Shown one piece after another: positions 43,438 to 51,755 of a stretch of DNA of 64,000 nt. The notes beneath the pieces are model-generated. The model saw nothing but the letters and a program-made list of their open reading frames with translations. It was not told the DNA's origin and did no database searches. Origin of the DNA: Membranihabitans maritimus (GTDB lineage: Bacteria > Bacteroidota > Bacteroidia > Chitinophagales > Saprospiraceae). Position 1 is the first letter of the stretch. Each line of letters opens with the position of its first letter. A program made the translations under genes and the position numbers. Location: the NCBI RefSeq assembly GCF_021729145.1, contig NZ_JAJSLW010000020.1, forward strand, positions 28,109-92,108, in the 5' to 3' direction.

Positions 43438-44784
43438 TTATGTTTTATTGTTTGTAGTTTCCATTCCCATATGCATATTTCCTTCATCGTCTGTATGTGA
43501 AATCATAAAAAGGCGTTCCGCAACAATGATTAGAACAATCCCAATTGCTGCAACGATAAGCACCAATGGATCATTCAGATATTTTATATAAAGAAAGGCC
43601 GTGAGTACTGCGACATCCAGTATAATGGCGACCAAGGGGATAATTGGTTTAAAATCAACTTCTTTTTTAAGGTGCCTTACAAGCCCCCAATGAATAGCAA
43701 TATCCATAATGAGGTAGAAAATAGCGCCGATAGAAGCGATTCTTGTTAAATCAAATAGGACAGTTAGTAAAATAGCGAGTGAAACCGTGAATATGAGCGC
43801 AGGATTTTTAAAGTTCCCCATCCTTTTTAAAGACGGTACCTGTTTCATATTGCTGAGCATCGCTAACAAGCGTGATGATGAGAAAACACTAGCAATGACC
43901 CCAGATACTGTGGCAATTATGGCAATGCCAATGGTAATCCAGGATCCCCATTCGCCAAAAATAGGTCTTGCTGCAGCCGCAAGGGCATAATCTTTTGCCG
44001 CAATAACCTCAGGGATGCTTAAACCTCCGGCCACGGCCAAAGCCAGTGCTACGTAGATAAGTGTACAAATAAGAATAGAAATAATAATGGACCGTCCCAG
44101 ATTCTTATGCGGGTTTTTAATATCCCCGCCTTGATTGGTAATAGTAGTAAAACCCTTATAAGCAAGTATAGACAAGGCCAAAGCAGCCACAAAGGCGAAT
44201 CCTTGCGGTAATGTTTCGGTATTTTGAGGGATATAGTTTCCGGTAATATCTGAAAAACCTGAAACTATAAGTCCGGCAATAGCCAATAATGCAATTCCCA
44301 CAACCTTAATTATCGCCGTGAAGGTTGCAGTTGCACCTATAACTTTGTTGCCCAAAACATTCACTATATAAGCCGTCACTAGCAATACTATACCCAGTAT
44401 TGACGCATAACCGGCAAAATCTTCGGGGAACAACCGAAGGGTATAAGCTCCAAAGGTACCTGCAACAAGGCTTTCTGAAATTACCATAGAAACATACATC
44501 AGTAAAGAAAAAACACCAGTTGTGGTTCCCGGGCCATAAGACTTATCCAGAAACTTGACTACACCTCCAGAGGATGGAAAAGCGTTTGAAAACTTTACAT
44601 AAGAGTACGAACTAAAACCCACCACAATGGCTCCCGCTATAAATGCTATGGGGAATAAATCACCTACCAGTTCGGCTATCTGTCCCATAAGGACAAATAT
44701 ACCTGCACCGATCATCACACCGGTGCCGAGGGATATAGATCCAATTAAAGATAGTTTTTGAATATTTGTTGTATTAACTTTCAT
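43438..44784 (-). CDS. APC-family amino acid permease
   Basis: 448-aa inner-membrane permease with 12 hydrophobic helices. The first helix GTGVMIGAGIFVLMG (about 19-33) is the APC substrate-binding signature; SSYSYVKFSNAFPSSGGVVKFLDKSYG follows. Family members exchange or import amino acids or polyamines; substrate unknown. It overlaps the NADH dehydrogenase gene by 11 bases and precedes the GAPDH gene by 19 bases, so it is part of the operon and may supply substrate or maintain pH under stress. The last 20 residues are Met-rich (NMHMGMETT). Confidence 0.88.
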   Translation of the reverse strand: MKVNTTNIQKLSLIGSISLGTGVMIGAGIFVLMGQIAELVGDLFPIAFIAGAIVVGFSSYSYVKFSNAFPSSGGVVKFLDKSYGPGTTTGVFSLLMYVSMVISESLVAGTFGAYTLRLFPEDFAGYASILGIVLLVTAYIVNVLGNKVIGATATFTAIIKVVGIALLAIAGLIVSGFSDITGNYIPQNTETLPQGFAFVAALALSILAYKGFTTITNQGGDIKNPHKNLGRSIIISILICTLIYVALALAVAGGLSIPEVIAAKDYALAAAARPIFGEWGSWITIGIAIIATVSGVIASVFSSSRLLAMLSNMKQVPSLKRMGNFKNPALIFTVSLAILLTVLFDLTRIASIGAIFYLIMDIAIHWGLVRHLKKEVDFKPIIPLVAIILDVAVLTAFLYIKYLNDPLVLIVAAIGIVLIIVAERLFMISHTDDEGNMHMGMETTNNKT

Positions 44785-46141
44785 ATTGGCCTGATTCTTT
44801 TGTTTGGGATGACGTGGGTTTAAAATTTCTAATAATCAGGCGGTTGCTCTTTTCATAGGTGAAATAGCTTACCGCCCAATTAAAGCCAACCATCAATTTA
44901 TTTCTAAACCCACTTATGGACATAAGGTGTACGATAGACCATAGCAACCAGGCGAAATAGCCAGCAAACTTCATTTTCCCCAAGTCGGCTACTGCTTTAC
45001 GTTTTCCTACGGTTGCCAAAGAACCCTTATCTTTATATTCGAAAGGTTTTGGGGACTCGTTCTTAATGATTTTTAATAGTGAATTACCCAACCATTTACC
45101 TTGCTGAATAGCTGTCTGGGCTACTTGTGGATGCCCTTTCGGTGTTTTTTTTGAAATTACAGCTGCAATGTCGCCAATGGCAAATATATTTTTGGAACCT
45201 TCAACCATTAGAAATGAACCAGTTTTTATACGGTTGCCTTTGACCACGTGTTTTTTATCAATGCCTTTTGGAAATTGTCCTTTTACTCCAGCCGTCCAGA
45301 TTAGATTCTTGGCTAAAATGGTCTTGCCACTTTTGGTAGTGACTTCATTGCCATCATAATTGCTTACAGCTTCATTTAATAATACCTTTACATTCAAATC
45401 TTCTAAATATTTGAGGGTTTTCGATGATGCCTTGTCTGACATCGTGCTTAACAAATCATCAATGGCTTCTATTAAATAAATATTCATAATGGAAGAAGGG
45501 TACTCAGGGTAATCCTTCGGTAGGATGTATTTACAGAATTCAGCCAATGCTCCGGCCATCTCCACACCAGCAGGACCACCACCTACAATTACAAAATTTG
45601 TTAAGGCATCCCGCTCATCATCATCACAGGTAATGGCAGCCTGTTCCAAATTTTGCAACATCATATGGCGAATGTTCAGGGAATCGCGAATATCCTTCAT
45701 CCCCAAACTATTTTTGGCCACAGAATCCATCCCAAAGAAATTGGTGGTTGTACCAGTAGCCAACACCAAATAATCATAAGAAACACTTCCTTTATTGGTC
45801 ATTATAGTATTTGAATCAGCTTGAATTTCCTCAACTTCAGCCAAACGAAAGAAAACATTTTTATAGCCATTGATTTGTTTTCTGAATGGAAATACAATAC
45901 TATCTGGCTCCAAGGCACTCGTTGCCACTTGATACAATAAAGGCTGAAACTGATGGAAGTTATTTTTATCGAGCAAAACCACTTGAACCTCTTGGTGTTT
46001 CAGTTTCTCAACCAATGCCAAACCTGCAAACCCACCACCAATGATAACTATACGCGGTAAGTCGGAATCTGGAAGGCAGATTTCATCTGTTATCTTGCAA
46101 GCAGTTTCTGTTATTTTATTATTTGAGTGGTTGACATTCAT
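44774..46141 (-). CDS. ndh: Type II NADH dehydrogenase (NDH-2)
   Basis: 455-aa FAD enzyme that transfers electrons from NADH to quinone without pumping protons. The FAD-binding VIIGGGFAGLALVEKL is at about 31-46, an NADH-binding NFVIVGGGPAGVEMAGALAEF near 180, and IGDIAAV near 310; two C-terminal hydrophobic segments probably anchor it to the membrane. NDH-2 has no Fe-S clusters, and the E. coli enzyme is reported to reduce Cu(II). Its stop overlaps the permease gene. A 34-base gap separates it from the uspA gene upstream. Confidence 0.92.
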   Translation of the reverse strand: MNVNHSNNKITETACKITDEICLPDSDLPRIVIIGGGFAGLALVEKLKHQEVQVVLLDKNNFHQFQPLLYQVATSALEPDSIVFPFRKQINGYKNVFFRLAEVEEIQADSNTIMTNKGSVSYDYLVLATGTTTNFFGMDSVAKNSLGMKDIRDSLNIRHMMLQNLEQAAITCDDDERDALTNFVIVGGGPAGVEMAGALAEFCKYILPKDYPEYPSSIMNIYLIEAIDDLLSTMSDKASSKTLKYLEDLNVKVLLNEAVSNYDGNEVTTKSGKTILAKNLIWTAGVKGQFPKGIDKKHVVKGNRIKTGSFLMVEGSKNIFAIGDIAAVISKKTPKGHPQVAQTAIQQGKWLGNSLLKIIKNESPKPFEYKDKGSLATVGKRKAVADLGKMKFAGYFAWLLWSIVHLMSISGFRNKLMVGFNWAVSYFTYEKSNRLIIRNFKPTSSQTKESGQYES

Positions 46142-46175
46142 ATTTAATTTTTATATCATTGGAATTAGCCATAGT

Positions 46176-46637
46176 TTATTTTGCGTCTTTGTCTTTTACA
46201 ATCATTACTGAACATTTGGCGTGCGTTGCTAAATATCGTGAAACAGAACCCAATAAAAGACGTGAAAATGCTCCTTGCCCTTGCGAACCCACTACAATTA
46301 AATCGGCATCAAAAGATTCCGCTTTTTCTAAAATTTCTTTTTTAGGAAGACCGCTGACAACATTTGTTGTTATACGAAGTGAGCTATTTTTTTCTTTCAA
46401 TACTTTACCAGCTTCGGAAACAATCTTTTTCCCTATTTTTTCAGCGTTTGATAAAAACTCTTTGTAGTAAGAATTAATAGAACTTGTGGATGTAATTAAT
46501 GATGGTGTTGATATCGCAGGATGTTCATACACGTTTATAATGCAGATCTCACTTTCATTTTGTAAGGGTAATTTTGCAAGTTCTTTTACCGCTAGTTTAC
46601 TAAAATCAGAACCATCTATGGCTAACACTATTTTCAT
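46176..46637 (-). CDS. Universal stress protein, single domain
   Basis: 153-aa USP: IVLAIDGSDFSKLAVKEL at the N-terminus and the nucleotide-binding VVGSQGQGAFSRLLLGSVSRYLATHAKCSVMIV at the C-terminus, complete with G-2x-G-9x-G-S/T spacing. It likely binds ATP. It is the first gene of the metabolic operon (usp-ndh-permease-gap-fba-pfk-...). The region upstream is only 28 bases from the next gene's stop. Confidence 0.92.
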   Translation of the reverse strand: MKIVLAIDGSDFSKLAVKELAKLPLQNESEICIINVYEHPAISTPSLITSTSSINSYYKEFLSNAEKIGKKIVSEAGKVLKEKNSSLRITTNVVSGLPKKEILEKAESFDADLIVVGSQGQGAFSRLLLGSVSRYLATHAKCSVMIVKDKDAK

Positions 46638-46665
46638 AACTTGAATTTTTATGAATAAAGATTTC

Positions 46666-47181
46666 CTATCCTTTATTCTTATTTATAAATGATTGGGCAT
46701 CTACTATGGAAGCAAAATAAAAAACACTTCCGCTACTTTTATCTTGAACAATAATTGCTGAAGCTTTATCAACTTTTGTATCATTTAGTGGATTACTCCC
46801 GAAGCGAACATCATCTAGATTTTTCTGCAACTTTTCAACACAAATTTCACAACAACCATAGTAGATAGTTCCATTGACGTCAATAGGTATTTGTGACACA
46901 CCCATAAATCGGTCATTGACCATACAGACTTTTTCGTTGGGAACGATTTCATAATTTTGGGCTGATATAATGGCCTCATTTGCTGTTTGGGATGTTTCAA
47001 CAGTTGGCTGTGTTACGCTTTCTGCAACATCTTTTTTCTTGCCAGAACAGGATAGAAGTACTGCTGAAAGCAGTAGAAGGAACAATATAGCGATGGATAC
47101 CTGGCATATCTTTCTTACTGGGTTCTTAATGGCTACAACTTGGATAGCATTGTTTTTTTGATTTGATTGTATTCGTTTCAT
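46666..47181 (-). CDS. Putative copper-binding lipoprotein (TRASH/YHS-like)
   Basis: 171-aa exported protein. A hydrophobic stretch (SIAILFLLLLSAVLLSC) with a lipobox at LLSC suggests a lipoprotein, preceded by an unusually long basic N-terminus. The mature part contains VCMVNDRFMG and GTIYYGCCEICVEKLQKN, a CxxxM...CCxxC arrangement like the metal-binding TRASH/YHS modules often annotated as MlpB in Flavobacteria. It probably carries copper in the periplasm. It is followed by the usp gene and lies 4 bases after the lycopene-cyclase-like gene. Confidence 0.72.
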   Translation of the reverse strand: MKRIQSNQKNNAIQVVAIKNPVRKICQVSIAILFLLLLSAVLLSCSGKKKDVAESVTQPTVETSQTANEAIISAQNYEIVPNEKVCMVNDRFMGVSQIPIDVNGTIYYGCCEICVEKLQKNLDDVRFGSNPLNDTKVDKASAIIVQDKSSGSVFYFASIVDAQSFINKNKG

Positions 47182-47185
47182 AGTG

Positions 47186-47902
47186 TTAATCTTTAAGTGG
47201 AATAATTATTTCAGTTTGAATGAGTTTTCGCCAATAGATATGTTCATACAATCCAGACCAATACATCCCAAAAGTGAAGGCGAACATTAATTCTTCAATT
47301 GGAATTCCTAGAACAAGAATATGGGTCAGGTTGTCCAGATTCCAGTACAGCTCCACATATTGCGGATAAAACGGAAGGATGCTTCCGAAATAAATGAAGT
47401 ACAGTATGGTAAACAAGATTCCTCCAACCCATATCTTTCCTTTTAAATCTGGGCGACAGTACAATGTTGCCAAACCACCAAAAAACATTGCAATGATGCC
47501 ACAATAGATGTGGTTAAGCGTGGTGAAAAGACTAAATATGACGAATACAATGGCTGGAACAAAAAGTATATAAATATGTAGCTTATGTCTTTGGTGGCTC
47601 CGTTCGGTATGAGGCATATCTATATAGCCTTTTTTGAATATCAGATTATACAATACCGTCCCTATTCCGCCAATGGCAAAAGAGAAGATAAGGCTCTCAA
47701 TATCAAAACCTGTTCTTTCCGCTAAATGGAATAAGGAAGGTGGCATCCAATATTCTGGTACAAATAATGGTTCTGTTAAACCAAAGGGCATCGTAATAAG
47801 GCTCATTTTAAGCATTTCTTTTCTATTTCCCTTTTTTGAAAAAAAAATAACAGCCCAAAGTGCAAGGATAATGAGAGACCATATAAACCAGACATATTGC
47901 AT
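47186..47902 (-). CDS. Lycopene cyclase-like integral membrane protein
   Basis: 238-aa protein with six to seven hydrophobic helices. It carries the PFGLTEPLFVPEYWMPP motif (about 40-56) and IPIEELMFAFTFGMYWSGLYEH (about 200-221), both of which match the lycopene-cyclase domain family (CrtYc/d-like), where acidic PEE residues sit on the membrane helices. No other carotenoid gene is nearby, so the true reaction may be different; the neighbours are metal-binding membrane proteins. It is transcribed with the lipoprotein downstream of it. Confidence 0.78.
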   Translation of the reverse strand: MQYVWFIWSLIILALWAVIFFSKKGNRKEMLKMSLITMPFGLTEPLFVPEYWMPPSLFHLAERTGFDIESLIFSFAIGGIGTVLYNLIFKKGYIDMPHTERSHQRHKLHIYILFVPAIVFVIFSLFTTLNHIYCGIIAMFFGGLATLYCRPDLKGKIWVGGILFTILYFIYFGSILPFYPQYVELYWNLDNLTHILVLGIPIEELMFAFTFGMYWSGLYEHIYWRKLIQTEIIIPLKD

Positions 47903-47920
47903 AAATTTTATTTTACTCTC

Positions 47921-48199
47921 TTATTTTTTGACTTTTATTTGCGCATTATAAAAAGCCGCAATACAGGCACCTATTAGCCATCCTAAAATGAATATCTGTA
48001 CTATTCCCAAACCAGCTTCCCATAGTGGCACATCCATCCTGATAATGCTTGTGGTATCTAAACCGTGCAATAGGCTGTTGAAAAAATCGATAGTGGCTTC
48101 TCGACCTGCTGTTGACATAACTATCATACAGCCTAAGTAAATTAGTGCCCCCGTAAGACCGAAAGCAAATCCGAGTTTTTTTACGTTTAATCGATACAT
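47921..48199 (-). CDS. DUF5676 family membrane protein
   Basis: 92-aa protein with two predicted transmembrane helices (LGFAFGLTGALIYLGCMIVM and LGIVQIFILGWLIGACIAAFYN), the pattern of DUF5676, found beside copper-resistance genes in Bacteroidetes. It has no Cys-rich or His-rich metal site and no signal peptide. Role unknown, possibly an accessory of the copper exporter. It is co-directional with the SHOCT and HMA genes. Confidence 0.75.
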   Translation of the reverse strand: MYRLNVKKLGFAFGLTGALIYLGCMIVMSTAGREATIDFFNSLLHGLDTTSIIRMDVPLWEAGLGIVQIFILGWLIGACIAAFYNAQIKVKK

Positions 48200-48216
48200 A
48201 ATTTTAAAGTTTTGAG

Positions 48217-48435
48217 TTAGTTGTCTGATTTTAATATCTTTTTTGATTCCTCAAATTCTTCCTTGGATATTTCGCCTTTTGCAAAGCGGTTTTTAAGAAT
48301 ATCCAGTGGGCTGTCCTTCTTTGTTTTTTGATAAGGGATATCTGCTGGGATAAAGAATATCCAAGCCAATAAAATAATCCATATAATCCACCATATTAGG
48401 TGCATACCTCCAAAATGTCCTTCGTAAAAATGCAT
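48217..48435 (-). CDS. SHOCT domain protein with membrane anchor
   Basis: 72-aa protein: an N-terminal His-containing start (MHFYEGHFGGMH), one transmembrane helix (LIWWIIWIILLAWIFFI) and a C-terminal SHOCT motif (LDILKNRFAKGEISKEEFEESKKIL). SHOCT segments are short oligomerisation modules. It is a usual companion of heavy-metal gene clusters in Flavobacteria. Confidence 0.85.
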   Translation of the reverse strand: MHFYEGHFGGMHLIWWIIWIILLAWIFFIPADIPYQKTKKDSPLDILKNRFAKGEISKEEFEESKKILKSDN

Positions 48436-48457
48436 AATTTTTGGTTTTAAGTTGTTG

Positions 48458-48676
48458 TTAATTTAATTCTGTAATTGTATAACCATTGAGCCCATCAAGT
48501 TGCTTTTGTAATTCGGCAACAGAAAGTGCTTCATTCATCGTGATAAGTGCAGCACCTTTTGGTGCCAAAAAGATCTCTGCTTTTTCTATATTGGGATGTT
48601 CTTCTAAAGTCTTTTTTACTCTTGATACACATCCACCGCAGCTGATTCCGCTTATTTGAAATTTTTGTTTCATCAT
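48458..48676 (-). CDS. Heavy-metal-associated (HMA) domain chaperone
   Basis: 72-aa single HMA domain with the metal site ISGISCGGCVSRVKKTL (CxxC at about 12-15) followed by the expected beta-alpha-beta pattern. It would shuttle Cu(I) to an exporter such as the CopB-type ATPase or regulator. Two ATG codons start the frame; the second may be used. Confidence 0.9.
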   Translation of the reverse strand: MMKQKFQISGISCGGCVSRVKKTLEEHPNIEKAEIFLAPKGAALITMNEALSVAELQKQLDGLNGYTITELN

Positions 48677-48683
48677 TTAGTAT

Positions 48684-48953
48684 TTAATGGTGATGATGCC
48701 CTTTGTGTTCATCTTTTGGTTCTGTTTTTGAAACATCTTTACCGTGTTCGTTTTCTCTTTGTCTATTCTGTGAATGATTGTGCCCACCGTGGCGATGTGA
48801 ACCGTGAGGCATAAATAAGTGACAAGCAAACATAAAGAGGATGAAGATGAATAGAGACGAACTGCTTCCTATACCTAATGATGGTGCAAAAAAGATGAAC
48901 AATAGTGGTAGCCCACAACCGATGACCATCCATATCCAGTGATTATTTTTCAT
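48684..48953 (-). CDS. His-rich small membrane protein (DUF2933-like)
   Basis: 89 aa: two hydrophobic helices (WIWMVIGCGLPLLFIFF; SLFIFILFMFACHLFM) then a His-rich tail (HGSHRHGGHNHS and a terminal GHHHH). The His tail surely binds metal. It resembles the DUF2933 family that is frequent in copper islands. Function beyond metal binding is unknown. Confidence 0.72.
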   Translation of the reverse strand: MKNNHWIWMVIGCGLPLLFIFFAPSLGIGSSSSLFIFILFMFACHLFMPHGSHRHGGHNHSQNRQRENEHGKDVSKTEPKDEHKGHHHH

Positions 48954-48977
48954 TGTTGTTTATTTTAAAAGTTAAAA

Positions 48978-49457
48978 TTAATGATGCTCGGTATGCTCAC
49001 CTTTGGTTGGACTATCCATATCGTCCATCTTGTCCATACCCTGCATATCCATTCCTTTTTCGCCCATCATCTTTGAGCAGGATTCCATACAGTCTTCGCT
49101 CATCATCCCTTTTTCGTGCATCATTTTCATCATAGTGCCCATCATTTTGCCGTCATTCATCATTCCGTCCATCATTGAGTGCATCATTGTACTGTCTTTC
49201 ATCATCATTTGCATTCCTTCTCCTTGCATCATTGAGCTCATCATTTTTTTGTTGCCCTGCATCATTTGCATTGCGTGTTGGTTGTCGTGCATACTTTCCA
49301 TAAATTCGGTCATATAGTCGTGATTTTTGGAAATGGCATTAAAAACTTCTGTGCGAGTTTCAGGGTTTTCCATTAGTGCCTGAGTGTTTGTTTCTTGTTT
49401 GCAACTGTTTAAGCTTAAAAGCCCAACTGCCGATAAAACAATTAGTAGTGTTTTCAT
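48978..49457 (-). CDS. Met-rich periplasmic metal-binding lipoprotein
   Basis: 159-aa lipoprotein (MKTLLIVLSAVGLLSLNSCK, lipobox LNSC). The body is dominated by Met with His and Cys (QMMQGNKKMMSSMMQGEGMQMMM, a DCMESCSKMM pair and a terminal EHTEHH). Met clusters bind Cu(I)/Ag(I) in oxidising compartments. It is probably a periplasmic copper sponge. A conspicuous 8-bp hairpin (CCATTCCC/GGGAATGG) sits 44 bases upstream in its leader. Confidence 0.78.
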   Translation of the reverse strand: MKTLLIVLSAVGLLSLNSCKQETNTQALMENPETRTEVFNAISKNHDYMTEFMESMHDNQHAMQMMQGNKKMMSSMMQGEGMQMMMKDSTMMHSMMDGMMNDGKMMGTMMKMMHEKGMMSEDCMESCSKMMGEKGMDMQGMDKMDDMDSPTKGEHTEHH

Positions 49458-49500
49458 AATTTATTTTTTGAGTTAAACATTTATTTTAATTTTTATAAAC

Positions 49501-49540
49501 CCATTCCCAACAATCTAAATGTTTATAGTTGAGGGAATGG
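49501..49540. promoter_or_regulatory. Inverted repeat upstream of the Met-rich lipoprotein gene
   Basis: CCATTCCC (49501-49508) and GGGAATGG (49533-49540) are perfect complements, and AAC/GTT extends the stem after a 2-base bulge. It could be an operator or a leader hairpin controlling the lipoprotein gene. No T-run follows on either strand. Confidence 0.45.
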
Positions 49541-49622
49541 ATTATCAACTATTAATTCGCAGATTTTAAAAAGGTTATAATCTTTTTGAATTTCTTATAT
49601 GTTATGTGTATTTTCAATATTA

Positions 49623-50222
49623 TTAGATTTTTTTTATACGCCACTTCTTATTATTACCTTTAACTGCCACCAAATTTTCCGAAATCAATTTTGATGTGAT
49701 GGCAGGTGGATTTTTATCATTCTTATCTTTTGGCGAGACGTGAATGGCCAATTGCGTTAAATGGTCAATGGTATTACCATTCTCATCTATAACAAGCTCA
49801 AAATAATGGTAGTTTACCACGTCTTTTTTGAAAATGTCATTATAGCCAATGGTTTCTTTTTCAACTTTTAACACCAAGGCTTTGCCATATTGAAAGTTGT
49901 TGGCATTGAGGAATTGTGGAGTGATGACAGTTTTTCCAGTTTTATCGATATAGCCATAATAGAGCACGCCATCTTTTTGGTTTGCAATCAGGCATTTTCC
50001 GTTACTGAATATAGGGTAGCTTGCATTGTCTGTTTTGGTTGCCACCAAATCATTTCGAAAATCAACGATTAAATTTCCTTCTGGGTCAATAAAACCCCAT
50101 TCGTTCCCTTTTTTAATGGCAGCGACGCCATTGCTAAAAGGCGAGATGTAGTCTAAATTTTCAAAGGTTTGTGCAATTCCTATAAAGGGAATTAATACTA
50201 ATGTGATAAGTAGTTTTTTCAT
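49623..50222 (-). CDS. WG-repeat exported protein
   Basis: 199-aa exported protein (MKKLLITLVLIPFIGIAQ) with WG beta-repeat units (NEWGFIDPEGNLIVDFRN, YYGYIDKTGKTVITPQF), each about 45 residues. WG repeats are structural beta hairpins found in many Bacteroidetes surface proteins; the role is unknown. It is separated from its neighbours by about 70-165 bases and may be an independent unit. It is not obviously related to copper. Confidence 0.82.
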   Translation of the reverse strand: MKKLLITLVLIPFIGIAQTFENLDYISPFSNGVAAIKKGNEWGFIDPEGNLIVDFRNDLVATKTDNASYPIFSNGKCLIANQKDGVLYYGYIDKTGKTVITPQFLNANNFQYGKALVLKVEKETIGYNDIFKKDVVNYHYFELVIDENGNTIDHLTQLAIHVSPKDKNDKNPPAITSKLISENLVAVKGNNKKWRIKKI

Positions 50223-50291
50223 TTTGTTTAATTTAATTTGATGAAATTAACCATTGCCTTAAGCTTTTGTCTGCATAACTTTCGTTGATAT

Positions 50292-50873
50292 CTATATAAT
50301 TTCATCATAGAAATTCCGTTTCCAATTTCCTGTGTTTTTGTAATCGGTCATACTCATTCCCACCACTTCCTTAAACTGTCTAGACAGGTGGTTGACACTA
50401 CTGTAGTCCAATAAATATCCTATATCTGAAAAGGAATGTTGTTTAAGCTGAATGAGCTCTTTGACTTTTTCTATTTTTAATTTGATAAAGTACTTTTCAA
50501 TGGTTGTCTGTTGATTTGCTGAAAACAATCTGCTCAATTTCTTGTAATCTTTATGAAGTCTTGAAGCCAATAGTTCAGATGTTTTTACCTTAATATGTAA
50601 CGGTAGCTCTTGCAATTGTTCTATTAGAATAATCTTGATTCTTTCTGTGAGCATTTCTTCTTCATTCTGAACAATTTCAAAATTATTGGCGTGAAGTACA
50701 CTTGTAACGGTATCGATAATTTCATTGTTCGTTTTTTTTTGTGCTTCTACCAGCAACCTTCCTAATTCCAAGGAAAGCACTGTAACTTCAAGTTCTTGTA
50801 ATTCTTGTTTAATTACTTTTAAGCAGCGGTTACAGACCATATTCTTAATCCAAAATTCTTTTGGTTTGTTCAT
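50292..50873 (-). CDS. AraC-family regulator with N-terminal metal-binding-like domain
   Basis: 193-aa regulator. Residues 1-75 resemble a small HMA fold (FWIKNMVCNRCLKVIKQEL, CxxC at about 13-16), and residues 100-190 are an AraC helix-turn-helix (FSDIGYLLDYSSVNHLSRQFK, VVGMSMTDYKN). A copper- or silver-sensing regulator that uses its CxxC site is the natural guess. It lies at the boundary of the minus-strand operon cluster and upstream of the divergent HYC_CC_PP genes, a suitable place to control both. Not a DNA-binding fusion of the classic MerR/CueR type. Confidence 0.8.
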   Translation of the reverse strand: MNKPKEFWIKNMVCNRCLKVIKQELQELEVTVLSLELGRLLVEAQKKTNNEIIDTVTSVLHANNFEIVQNEEEMLTERIKIILIEQLQELPLHIKVKTSELLASRLHKDYKKLSRLFSANQQTTIEKYFIKLKIEKVKELIQLKQHSFSDIGYLLDYSSVNHLSRQFKEVVGMSMTDYKNTGNWKRNFYDEII

Positions 50874-51042
50874 AGTATATAATGTATTGTCATTGAGTTT
50901 AGCTCAATGGTCTGATAGGTTTAGCCTAACAGGATTAATATTGTGTAGCGTTGTTGAGAATAGGGTACAACAAATGTTAGCCAGAAGTGAAATATTGGCT
51001 ATAGAGGCAATGCAGATTCATTTTAACCTGCGAAGTAGAAAA

Positions 51043-51465
51043 TCAAATTAAAAAGGACTCGTTGAGGATTACAAGGTCTGTGGATAGCAAAGGTGGCCTA
51101 TAAGCCTTAAAAGAAACTGTGTTTTTCTCTAAACCTTCAAAAAGGTTGATATAAGAATAGACGAAGTTGTTTAAGAAAACTAAAGTTTCAATCTCTGAAA
51201 TTGTATTGGCCTTCTTGAAGGTGTCATCTCCTTCTTTCAAGATGGTCTTATTATCGCAACAGTCTTTCTCTTGTATTGTAGTACATTGCTTGGAATTATT
51301 ATCTTTTTTCTGTGCAGTCTCCATACAAGATTCTGCTTTACTAAAAAAAGCCAAATCCACCATTTTATTACAGCAAAAGTGCATATTTACCGTAAAGGAT
51401 GTGGTGGAAAACAGTATAAAAACTGCTAAAAAGAAGGACAGTATTTTAGTAAAAAAAGATTTCAC
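51043..51465 (-). CDS. HYC_CC_PP-like exported protein, minus-strand copy
   Basis: 140-aa exported protein: signal segment MKSFFTKILSFFLAVFILFSTTSFTVNMHFCC, Cys pairs HFCCNK and KDCCDN, and the final RPPLL followed by a short tail. The HYC/CC/PP layout defines a family of small proteins of unknown function that precede CusA-type efflux genes in Flavobacteria. It is a diverged paralogue of the gene at 51756, encoded in the opposite direction. Confidence 0.78.
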   Translation of the reverse strand: MKSFFTKILSFFLAVFILFSTTSFTVNMHFCCNKMVDLAFFSKAESCMETAQKKDNNSKQCTTIQEKDCCDNKTILKEGDDTFKKANTISEIETLVFLNNFVYSYINLFEGLEKNTVSFKAYRPPLLSTDLVILNESFLI

Positions 51466-51755
51466 ACTATAAAATTAATAAATTTTGATTAACATTAAAG
51501 GATTTTGGAAAATAAAATTCAACTGTTCAATTATTTTATTATCAGTTTTTTACAAAAAAACAACAAAATTAATCAGTACAAATATAATTCTAAAAGTTCA
51601 ACAGAACTATGATTTATATCATATAAAGGAAGCTGCAAAAGAATTTTATTTGCAAATAATATTTAAGCGGTTTCGTGCAAAATAAACATTGATAAATCAA
51701 AAAAAATTGTTAAATAAACAAATTGAGATAAATTTTTTATAAATTTGCAACATTA
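51466..51755. other. AT-rich divergent intergenic region
   Basis: About 290 bases without a convincing gene between the two divergent HYC_CC_PP paralogues. It must contain promoters for both directions; only one -7-like box (51740-51747) was identified. A 66-aa frame at 51485-51685 is low-complexity and not supported. Confidence 0.6.
51740..51747 (+). promoter_or_regulatory. Possible Bacteroidetes -7 box of the copper operon
   Basis: TAAATTTG matches TAnnTTTG, 8 bases before the ATG at 51756, so transcripts from here would be nearly leaderless. A TTG at 51723-51725 is closer than the ideal -33 spacing, hence low confidence. Confidence 0.35.

Noticed and set aside
51485..51685. 66-aa frame between the HYC_CC_PP genes
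   Set aside because: AT-rich intergenic sequence with low-complexity translation; no leader or family.
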